Shown: piece after piece, positions 8,015 to 14,330 of the stretch | Numbering within the stretch: the stretch's first letter is position 1 | How the letters are laid out: each line of letters begins with the position of its first letter | NCBI GenBank assembly: GCA_937916565.1 | Contig: CALFSR010000151.1 | Span: 1 to 18,264, forward strand | Reading direction: 5' to 3' | Origin: an uncultured Bacillota bacterium | GTDB lineage: Bacteria; Bacillota; Limnochordia; Limnochordales; ZCTH02-B6 | Length of the DNA: 18,264 nt | Program-made: the position numbers and the translations under genes | Notes under the pieces: model-generated | The model's input: the letters and a program-made list of their open reading frames with translations, nothing else | Told to the model about the DNA's origin: nothing | Database searches by the model: none

Positions 8015-9520
8015 CTACAGGCGGTAAATCTCCCGGTACTTCGTCTCCAGGTAGCGCACGTACGGCCCGCTGTCCAGCGGCCCGCCCGTCACCCGCTCGG
8101 TGAGCTCCGCCGCGTTGAAGATCGCGCCCCAGCGGTGAATGTTCTCGTTCATCCACACCCGGAGCGTGTCGAACTTGCCTTGCCGGATCTCCTCGGGGAT
8201 CTCCGGGTGCTCCTTGACGGCCTGGTCGTAGTACTGCACGCTCAGCACGTTGCCCAGCGCGTATGTGGGGAAATACCCGATGGCGCCCATGGACCAGTGA
8301 ATGTCCTGCAGCACGCCCTCCGCGTCGCTATTGGGCACGATGCCTACGTATTCCTGCATCTTGGCGTTCCACGCCTCGGGCAGTTCCCGCACCGTGAGGC
8401 GCCGGCTCACCAGCTGCCGCTCCAGGTCAAACCGGACGAAGATGTGCAGGTTGTAGGTGAGCTCGTCGGCCTCGACCCGGATGAGCGACCGCTCCACCCG
8501 GTTGATGGCCCGGTAGAAGCGGTCCAGGTCGATGCCGCCGAGCTGTTCCGGGAACCTGCCGCAAAGGCGCGGCAGCCAGAACTCCCAAAAGCCGCGGGAG
8601 CGGCCCACGACGTTCTCCCACAGGCGCGACTGGGACTCGCTGATCCCCAGCGACTTGCCGGCGTTGAGCGGCGTATCGTCAAAGGAGGCCGGTATGCCCT
8701 GGGAGTGAATGCCGTGCCCGGCCTCATGCAGCGTGGCAAAAAATCCGGACGCCCAATCCTCGGGCCTGATGCGGGTCGTGATGCGCACGTCCCCGTGGGA
8801 GAAGCTGGTCGTAAACGGGTGGGCCGACTCGTCCTGCCGGCCGCGCCTAAGGTCAAATCCGATGGCGCGCAGCACGTCCATGCCGAAGTCCCACTGCTGC
8901 TTTGGATCGTAATGCACCCGCAAGAACCCGTCATCCACCTGCGGTGCGGCCGCGACCTCGGCCACCAGCGGCACCAGGCGCTCCTTGAGACCCGCAAACA
9001 CCCGCTCCACTTCCGCCGCCCGCATGCCCGGCTCGTACAGGTCCAGCAGCGCGTCGTAGACGTCGTCCTCGTAGCCGAGCAGTTCCGCTTTTTCGATGGT
9101 CAGGTCCACGAGGCGATCAAGATGCGGCGCAAAGCGAGAAAAGTCCGACTCGGCCCGGGCCGTGCGCCAGTTGTCCATCGCGACGGCAGCCGCGTGGGCG
9201 AGTTCCTGGACCAGCCGCGGCGGCAGCTTGCTGGATCGCTCATACAGGATGCGCGCCCGCCGGATGATCTGCGCGTCGAGATCCTCCGGATCTGGCGATG
9301 ATCCTTCGCGCTCCCGCAGCTGTTCGAGGAGGTCGCCGACTTCCTGGGAAGTGAAGAGCTCGTGGCTGAGCCGCGCCAGCACCGCGCGGTGCCGGGCGCG
9401 GGCTTCGGCTCCGCCCGGAGGCATGTACGTTTCCTGGTCCCAGTTGAGAACGGCGCTGGCGGCCTGCAAGGCTCCCACGTCGCTCAAAATCGCCCGCAGC
9501 CGCTTGAGGGCGTCGGTCAT
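8015..9520 (-). CDS. Metallocarboxypeptidase, M32 family (carboxypeptidase Taq type)
   Basis: 501 residues, the normal length for M32. It removes C-terminal amino acids from peptides in the cytoplasm using a divalent metal. The active site is HEAGH at 265-269 with a downstream glutamate in GISESQSRLWEN (E295). Other family signatures are HPF at 234-236 and DVRIT at 244-248, which line the narrow groove that limits access to short C-terminal tails. The N-terminal NWDQETYMPPGG at 26-37 is also typical. ATG 9520 is preceded by a AAGGGGGGG ribosome site that starts within the trxA stop codon, so trxA and this gene are 12 nt apart and probably co-transcribed. Peptide recycling is the likely job. 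Confidence 0.96.
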   Translation of the reverse strand: MTDALKRLRAILSDVGALQAASAVLNWDQETYMPPGGAEARARHRAVLARLSHELFTSQEVGDLLEQLREREGSSPDPEDLDAQIIRRARILYERSSKLPPRLVQELAHAAAVAMDNWRTARAESDFSRFAPHLDRLVDLTIEKAELLGYEDDVYDALLDLYEPGMRAAEVERVFAGLKERLVPLVAEVAAAPQVDDGFLRVHYDPKQQWDFGMDVLRAIGFDLRRGRQDESAHPFTTSFSHGDVRITTRIRPEDWASGFFATLHEAGHGIHSQGIPASFDDTPLNAGKSLGISESQSRLWENVVGRSRGFWEFWLPRLCGRFPEQLGGIDLDRFYRAINRVERSLIRVEADELTYNLHIFVRFDLERQLVSRRLTVRELPEAWNAKMQEYVGIVPNSDAEGVLQDIHWSMGAIGYFPTYALGNVLSVQYYDQAVKEHPEIPEEIRQGKFDTLRVWMNENIHRWGAIFNAAELTERVTGGPLDSGPYVRYLETKYREIYRL

Positions 9521-9532
9521 GGCGGCCCCCCC

Positions 9533-9859
9533 TTACGCGAGGGCCGCCTCGAGCTTCTGCCGGAGCAACTCCTTCGGCAGAGCGCCCACGATGCGGTCAA
9601 CCTCCTGCCCGTTGCGGAACACGATCAGCGTCGGGATGCTCATCACCCCGAACCGGCCCGGGGCGCTCGGATTCTCGTCGGTGTTGAGCTTGTACACCGT
9701 CAGCCGATCCCCCATCTCCGCGGCCACTTCCTCAAGGATGGGAGCCAGGCGGCGGCACGGCCCGCACCAGGGCGCCCAAAAGTCCACGACGACGGACCCC
9801 TGGCCCTGCAGCACCTTCTGGTCAAACTCGGCATCGGTCACGGTCATCACCGCGCCCAT
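9533..9859 (-). CDS. trxA: Thioredoxin
   Basis: 108 residues, the classic thioredoxin length. The redox motif WCGPC is at 31-35 in the context VVVDFWAPWCGPC, and the cis-proline loop SIPTLIVF is at 74-81. It is a general cytoplasmic dithiol-disulfide reductant for ribonucleotide reductase, peroxiredoxins and others. ATG 9859 is preceded by GAGGAGGT at 8 nt spacing, one of the best ribosome sites in the window. The same frame runs open far upstream on this strand, but that part is antisense to the oxidoreductase gene and is not coding. It is the first gene of the minus-strand run trxA, M32 peptidase, secreted protein, ltaE. No thioredoxin reductase is next to it; the neighbouring FAD protein lacks a redox-active CxxC. 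Confidence 0.97.
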   Translation of the reverse strand: MGAVMTVTDAEFDQKVLQGQGSVVVDFWAPWCGPCRRLAPILEEVAAEMGDRLTVYKLNTDENPSAPGRFGVMSIPTLIVFRNGQEVDRIVGALPKELLRQKLEAALA

Positions 9860-9955
9860 GTCACAAACCTCCTCTAGGCGGCGCACCCCATCGAACCGGA
9901 GGGGCTGCCCCGTGGTTGTCAATGCCCAGGCGGATGCCCGGGCGAGTCCGCTACC

Positions 9956-9983
9956 ATTATAATACACCCACGGGGTATGGCAA
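9956..9983 (-). promoter_or_regulatory. Promoter of trxA
   Basis: On the minus strand TTGCCA (9983-9978, five of six to TTGACA) and a perfect TATAAT (9961-9956) are 16 nt apart. The predicted leader to ATG 9859 is about 90 nt. The -10 box is part of the palindrome ATTATAAT (9956-9963), so a TATAAT can also be read on the plus strand. Confidence 0.7.
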
Positions 9984-10020
9984 GGATGCGCCGTGGCTTC
10001 CATTTTGTGAACGGGTGCAC

Positions 10021-10026
10021 TATAAT
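10021..10026 (+). promoter_or_regulatory. Candidate -10 box of the oxidoreductase gene
   Basis: A perfect TATAAT lies 71 nt before the GTG start. No good -35 is present at 16-18 nt: CTTCCA at 9997 matches three of six, and TTGTGA at 10005 is only 10 nt away. Activity may need an activator, or transcription may start from the other plus-strand TATAAT at 9958. Confidence 0.4.
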
Positions 10027-10096
10027 TCCAGCAAAAGCGCGTCAGGCACGCGCCCGCCGACGGACACACCGTCGAACCAAGAGGGGGACCCCCACC

Positions 10097-11311
10097 GTGG
10101 CATCTTCCAACCGCACGTACGTGATCATCGGCAACGGAATCGCCGGCACCAACGCTGCCGAGCGCCTGCGCAAGGAAGACCCGGCGAGCCGCGTCGTCAT
10201 CCTCGCGGCGGAAAGCTATCCGCTCTACAACCGGGTCGCGCTGCCAAAGTTTCTCAAGGGGCAAACGACCGTCAGCAAGGTGCTGCTCCGGGACGCCGAG
10301 TGGCACAGAAACCTTCGCATCGAGCTGCACCTGGAGACCCGGGCGGTGCAGGTCGACGTTGCCACCCGCACCGTTGTTACCGATCGGGGCCAGGAGTTCG
10401 CCTACGACAAGCTGCTGGTGGCCACCGGCGGCAGGCCCAACCGGCTGGCCGTGCCCGGCGGCGACGCCTACGGCGTGTACAGCTTCCAGACGCTCGATGA
10501 CGCAAAGAGCATCGCAGAGCGGGTGGCCGAGGCCAGGAGCGCCGTCACCGTCGGCGGCAGCTACATCGCCTACGAGCTGACGGACGCCTTCGCGCACCTC
10601 GGGCTCGAAACGACATGGCTCATCCGCGGCCCCCGGTTTCTCCACCGGGTGCTCGACGAAGACGGGGGCAAGCTGGTGGACATGCTCGCCCGGGAGGCGG
10701 GCGTCAACGTCCTGTACGGTGAAGAAGCCGCCGAAGTCGTCACCAAGAACGGCGTCGTCGCGAAGGTCGTCACCAAGGGCGGCCGCACCATCGAAGCGGA
10801 CATGGTAGGCGTGGGCATCGGCCAGACGTTGAACACCGAGGTGATCGCCGGGACCGGAGTCGAGGTCCGCAAAGGCATCGTCACCGACGCGTCGATGCGC
10901 ACCAGCGTCCCGGACATCTTCGCTGCCGGCGACGTGTGCGAGTTTTACGACGTCACCATCGACGCGTACAACCTGCTCGGCACATGGGCCAACGCGTCGT
11001 CCCACGGCAAAGTTGCCGCCGCCGGCATGCTGGGCGGCCTGGAGACCCATGCGGACGTTCCCGGCTACAGCAGCACGCTTTTCAGCTCCACGTTGAGCGT
11101 GGTGGGAATCACCAGCGAAAGCCGGGGGGACCTGGAGTCCATCAGCCGGGTGGACTGGGAAAGCAAGTCGTACCGCCGCCTGTTCTTCCTGGGCAACCGG
11201 CTCGTCGGCGCCGTCTTCATCGGCGGCCGCAAGGGCAAGCGGCAACTCACCGACATGATCCGGGAACGCGCGCCCATCGAGGGGCGGCGGGAGCAACTGC
11301 TGGAACTGTAA
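10097..11311 (+). CDS. FAD/NAD(P)-dependent pyridine nucleotide oxidoreductase (NirB/rubredoxin-reductase-like)
   Basis: 404 residues from GTG 10097, preceded by GAGGGGG at 9 nt. The frame runs open 40 codons further up to an ATG at 9977, but those residues are Arg-rich and unlike the family, and the first Rossmann strand (RTYVIIGNGIAG) begins right after the GTG. FAD-binding GNGIAG is at 12-17, the ATGGRPN loop at 109-115, a second NAD(P)-binding Rossmann motif VGGSYIAYE at 152-160, and the second FAD motif FAAGDV at 275-280. There is no CxxC or CxxxxC, so this is not a disulfide reductase of the TrxR/Lpd type. The fold matches the N-terminal part of assimilatory nitrite reductase and ferredoxin/rubredoxin reductases. 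The electron acceptor is unknown. It sits 12 nt before the cobalamin adenosyltransferase gene. Confidence 0.9.
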   Translation: MASSNRTYVIIGNGIAGTNAAERLRKEDPASRVVILAAESYPLYNRVALPKFLKGQTTVSKVLLRDAEWHRNLRIELHLETRAVQVDVATRTVVTDRGQEFAYDKLLVATGGRPNRLAVPGGDAYGVYSFQTLDDAKSIAERVAEARSAVTVGGSYIAYELTDAFAHLGLETTWLIRGPRFLHRVLDEDGGKLVDMLAREAGVNVLYGEEAAEVVTKNGVVAKVVTKGGRTIEADMVGVGIGQTLNTEVIAGTGVEVRKGIVTDASMRTSVPDIFAAGDVCEFYDVTIDAYNLLGTWANASSHGKVAAAGMLGGLETHADVPGYSSTLFSSTLSVVGITSESRGDLESISRVDWESKSYRRLFFLGNRLVGAVFIGGRKGKRQLTDMIRERAPIEGRREQLLEL

Positions 11312-11323
11312 GGGGGCGCCTGG

Positions 11324-11902
11324 ATGCGCATCTACACCCGGACCGGCGACGGCGGCGAGACCGGGCTCTTCTCGGGCCAGCGGGTCCCCAAGGACGACCC
11401 GAGAGTCGAGGCGTACGGTACCGTGGATGAGCTCAGCAGCTGGATCGGCGCCGTGCGGGCAGAGGAGCTGGATGCGGACTTGGATCGGCTGCTGGCCCAG
11501 GTGCAGAACCACCTTTTCATCCTGGGCGCGGACCTCGCGACGCCGCCGGGCGCCCGCCGGGACGAGCGTGCTCCCCGGATAGGCGACGAGCATGTCCAGG
11601 CTATCGAGAAGGCCATCGACGGCTTCGACGCGGAGCTGCCGCCCTTGCGCTCCTTCATCCTCCCCGCCGGCCCAAGGCCGGCGGCGCTGTTGCACGTGGC
11701 GCGCGCCACGGCCCGCCGAGCCGAGCGACGGGTCGTCGCTTTGGGCCGGCGGGCCGCGGTTTCCCCCGACGGCCTGCGCTACCTCAACAGGCTGTCGGAT
11801 CTCCTGTTTGTACTGGCGCGGGTCGTCGCCCACAGGGCGGGCGCCGGCGACGTGCCGTGGATCCCGCCCGCGGCCGATCGGTCTTCTCCGGACGGCACAT
11901 AG
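11324..11902 (+). CDS. Cob(I)alamin adenosyltransferase, PduO type
   Basis: 192 residues from ATG 11324, with AAGGGGG at 8 nt that overlaps the previous stop codon. It transfers the adenosyl group of ATP to cob(I)alamin to make adenosylcobalamin. The N-terminal ATP loop is TRTGDGGETGL (5-15), followed by DDPRVEAYGTVDELSSWIG (24-42). The trimer active-site helices contain LHVARATARRAERR (123-136) and YLNRLSDLLFVLAR (153-166). The usual LPGG before the arginine helix is LPAG here, and the following residues are GPRPAA, a small deviation. The last 15 residues are a loose Pro/Ser tail. It probably shares a transcript with the upstream oxidoreductase and ends 29 nt from the convergent HEAT-repeat gene. 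Confidence 0.95.
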   Translation: MRIYTRTGDGGETGLFSGQRVPKDDPRVEAYGTVDELSSWIGAVRAEELDADLDRLLAQVQNHLFILGADLATPPGARRDERAPRIGDEHVQAIEKAIDGFDAELPPLRSFILPAGPRPAALLHVARATARRAERRVVALGRRAAVSPDGLRYLNRLSDLLFVLARVVAHRAGAGDVPWIPPAADRSSPDGT

Positions 11903-11931
11903 ACGACCGCCGGGCCCAGAGGATCAGGCCG

Positions 11932-13254
11932 CTACTCGATCTCGTGCCGCCACGACTCGATGGTGCCGGCAAACTTCTCGAGGGCCTCTTCTCGCTTCTT
12001 GCGCCGGTGTTCAATCTCGTCGGCCAAGTGGGCCCGCTCCGCGTCGTTGAGCCGTTCGGCCACAAGCCGCGAAACGCCCTCGGCCACCTCCGGGTGCACC
12101 GCGCCCGCGGTCTCGGCCATGATATCCGCTGCGGCGTCCACAAAGCGCTCGTGGTCAATCTGGGCCAGCGTTTCCAGCGCCGCGATCTGCACGCTGCGCA
12201 GCCGGTCCTCCACCGCCACCCGCACCAACGCTCCCGCCAGCGGCTCCGCGTCCGGCACAAGGCGAATCATCTTGAGGGCCGCTTCGCGGACGGCTCCGCT
12301 CTCCTCCCGGGTCAAGTCTTTTAAGGTGCTGAGCAACGGTTCGCGCTTCGCGGCCACGAGGATGCCGCGGACGGCGTTCCCGCCTTCGTCGCCTTCCTTG
12401 AACTCAAGCAGCCCCTCCTGCTCGAAGTCGAGCAGCGTCTGAGCGGCGCGGGTGCGGGTTTTCGCGTCCACGAGCACCAGGCGCACCAAGTCTCCGACCG
12501 ACGCCTTGAGCCGGCGCCGGGCCGCGGCCACGATGCCCAGTCCCCGCACGCGGGCGCTCGAGTCCCGCAGCCACCGCAAGATCAGGCCGTCGGAGCACCC
12601 CTCCACGCCTTCCATGAGCGCGTCGTAGGATTTACGCTCCAGGCGGTCGACCTTGTCGCCAAAGGGCCGGCGATAAAACTGGCTCAGCACCTCAAGGAGG
12701 GGATCCCGCTTGCTCTTTCCGGCGAGGTAGATCCCCAGGCACTGCAGCTGGTAGTCACCGGACTGCAGCGCCTGCTGGACGGGATCCCGGAGCACGCTGG
12801 CATCGTACGACAAGACGATGCGGATGAGCTCGCCCGCGAGCCACCCCTCCTCCGTCAAGGCGATGACGTGCATGAGCGCCGGCACGACCTCGGGATCGCC
12901 TAGTTGGCCCAAGAGCTCCTTGATCTGTTCCCGCGCTTCATAGAAGCGATGGCGGATATGCCGCTCGAGGTCCCCATAGAACTCCCTTTCCTTGACGCGG
13001 CTTAGGATGAGGCGGTAGAAGTGCGCCTGGACGTCGGTGGGCTGGTCATTGAGCACCCGCAGGAAGTAGCGGGCCTTGCGGGGCAGGAGCGCCAGCTGCT
13101 CCAGCTGCTGCCGCACCTCGTCGTCCATGGCGCCTTCCGGCGTCATCAGGTCGCGGAACAAGTCCTCTACCCGGATCCGGTACGTCTCATTGTCCATCCG
13201 CGTCGCCGCAGAACGGGCCGGGCGAACCCTATCCGTGAGGAAGCCGCTGTTCAA
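11932..13254 (-). CDS. HEAT-like repeat protein of unknown function
   Basis: 440 residues from TTG 13254. The body is a chain of helical pairs with HEAT-like spacing (for example DPEVVPALMHVIALT, SSARVRGLGIVAAARRR, ESGAVREAALKMIRLV, RSVQIAALETLAQI), ending in a charged helix of about 45 residues. No enzyme motif, signal peptide or membrane segment is visible, so I expect a cytoplasmic protein-binding scaffold. Start choice: the TTG overlaps the stop of the upstream secreted-protein gene (TTGA) and has GAGGGA seven bases before it, which favours coupled translation. The alternative ATG at 13197 would remove 19 residues but lacks a ribosome site. Its coupling to a LolA/LolB-like secreted protein is the only functional hint. 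Confidence 0.8.
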   Translation of the reverse strand: MNSGFLTDRVRPARSAATRMDNETYRIRVEDLFRDLMTPEGAMDDEVRQQLEQLALLPRKARYFLRVLNDQPTDVQAHFYRLILSRVKEREFYGDLERHIRHRFYEAREQIKELLGQLGDPEVVPALMHVIALTEEGWLAGELIRIVLSYDASVLRDPVQQALQSGDYQLQCLGIYLAGKSKRDPLLEVLSQFYRRPFGDKVDRLERKSYDALMEGVEGCSDGLILRWLRDSSARVRGLGIVAAARRRLKASVGDLVRLVLVDAKTRTRAAQTLLDFEQEGLLEFKEGDEGGNAVRGILVAAKREPLLSTLKDLTREESGAVREAALKMIRLVPDAEPLAGALVRVAVEDRLRSVQIAALETLAQIDHERFVDAAADIMAETAGAVHPEVAEGVSRLVAERLNDAERAHLADEIEHRRKKREEALEKFAGTIESWRHEIE

Positions 13255-13907
13255 TGGTCTTCCCTCGCATTCATGTCGTCATTGCCGAACCAATAGTCCC
13301 GGTATTCGACGGTAAGCCGCGCCCCGAGGCGGCTGGCCGCCGCCCGCTGGGAGCGAAGCACGGTGTAGCCGCTCAACCGCTGGAATTCTTGCTCTACGTC
13401 CAGGGTGCCCCAGTCGTACTCCAGCACCGCCCGCTCCACGCGCCAGGTGCGCCCGTTGACCCAAAGCGTTCCGCCGTGCGCTCCTTCGGCGCCCTGGCGC
13501 CGCCGGCCGGTCAGGCGATAAATCGGATCCCCGGTGCTGTTAACCTCTTGGCCAACCAGCTCGAAGTCATAGTTGCTGAGCCCTTCGCTTACTTCCAGCA
13601 GCGAAGCCGAAATGTCCGACGGCAGGAAATCGGGCGCGCCGCGGGTCTCCACGATGTACTTGCCGTCCCGGCGCACCACGTCGGAGTAGAACTTCCACGT
13701 GAGGAACAGAACGTGCAGCTGCACGTCCTGCCGAAAGCCCATCTCCGCCGGAAGCTGCCCGGAGGCGCGGCCCAAGTTGGCCACGACTTCGTCCACCGAA
13801 GGCGCGCCGAGCGCGGCCCAGGAGACGCCCAGGCACAAGAGCACCACCACTGGCCCACGAGCCACGCTCCGGAGGAGCCGAGGGCGCGGGCCGCCGCTTT
13901 CCCCCAT
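13251..13907 (-). CDS. Secreted LolA/LolB-like (lipoprotein-sorting fold) protein
   Basis: 218 residues from ATG 13907, preceded by GGGGG at about 8 nt. A GTG at 13925 would add six residues but has a poorer ribosome site. A signal peptide with a hydrophobic core VVVLLCLGVSWAALG is followed by a likely cut near GAPS. The mature part begins VDEVVANLGRASG and then alternates short beta strands (FRQDVQLHVLFLTWKFYSD, RRDGKYIVETRGAP, PIYRLTGRRR, TLWVNGRTWRVERAVLEYDWG). That is the pattern of the open beta-barrel in LolA/LolB and related domains of Gram-positive envelope proteins. Sequence similarity is weak, so this is a fold-level guess. It is the first gene of a two-gene unit with the HEAT-like protein; their frames overlap by four bases. 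Confidence 0.68.
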   Translation of the reverse strand: MGESGGPRPRLLRSVARGPVVVLLCLGVSWAALGAPSVDEVVANLGRASGQLPAEMGFRQDVQLHVLFLTWKFYSDVVRRDGKYIVETRGAPDFLPSDISASLLEVSEGLSNYDFELVGQEVNSTGDPIYRLTGRRRQGAEGAHGGTLWVNGRTWRVERAVLEYDWGTLDVEQEFQRLSGYTVLRSQRAAASRLGARLTVEYRDYWFGNDDMNAREDH

Positions 13908-14330
13908 CCGTGCAACCCCCAGCACAATTTTCCACTGATTAGTTCATCACTTCTGCGCGGCCCGCGCTTTTCCTGCGCATGCATGCCCGCCCGGAACCCA
14001 TGGCCGGCTCGGGGCACGATGGCCTCTGTCGCCGGCTGCATCCTGAGGTGGCGGGAGAGTCCGTGGTCTGCGATGGGTGGGCCAAGACGCCTGCCGGCGT
14101 CAGCAGGTAGGCAGCCGCCGGGTGCGGCCGGGGTCACCCTGACGGTTTCAGTATACCCCGAAACGACGCGACCATCTACCAATGTACCCGCCCGCCGCCT
14201 GCCGAGGCCGGCCCGGTGCGCCGGTAACAGCCTATGCGAATCGTGTAACGTTACTGCACCACCGGTGGGCCTGTGGCTGTGTTTCCCCCGTACGAGTCGA
14301 GCGCGGCGTGGACGTCCGGGCCACCGACGG
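13908..14330. other. Non-coding interval between the giant gene and the LolA-like gene
   Basis: I find no convincing gene here on either strand: the open frames are unbroken only because of high GC and lack ribosome sites and recognisable protein features. It holds three perfect 10-bp palindromes (GCATGCATGC at 13977, GTAACGTTAC at 14245, CCACCGGTGG at 14259), a hairpin GACGCC/GGCGTC at 14086-14101, and an inverted repeat around a possible -10 box at 14145-14164. No U-tract terminator follows the giant gene. Confidence 0.6.
14145..14164 (-). promoter_or_regulatory. Possible promoter within an inverted repeat
   Basis: On the minus strand the sequence reads GTTTCGGGGTATACTGAAAC. TATACT (14155-14150, five of six to TATAAT) lies between the arms GTTTC and GAAAC. 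The -35 at 17 nt is poor (TAGATG). It would drive the LolA-like/HEAT operon with a leader of about 235 nt containing the hairpin at 14086-14101. An operator overlapping the -10 would allow repression. Confidence 0.35.

Noticed and set aside
9860..11833. Upstream extension of the thioredoxin frame on the minus strand
   Set aside because: It runs antisense through the oxidoreductase and cobalamin adenosyltransferase genes. Thioredoxin has its own ATG with a strong ribosome site at normal family length.
11903..11931. Terminator between the convergent cobalamin adenosyltransferase and HEAT-like genes
   Set aside because: Only 29 nt, with no stem-loop and T-run in either direction.
14018..14060. 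Short matches to riboswitch words: GATGGCCTCTG (fluoride-like) and GGGAGAG (glycine-like)
   Set aside because: The remaining conserved parts of either aptamer are absent and there is no plus-strand gene downstream to control.
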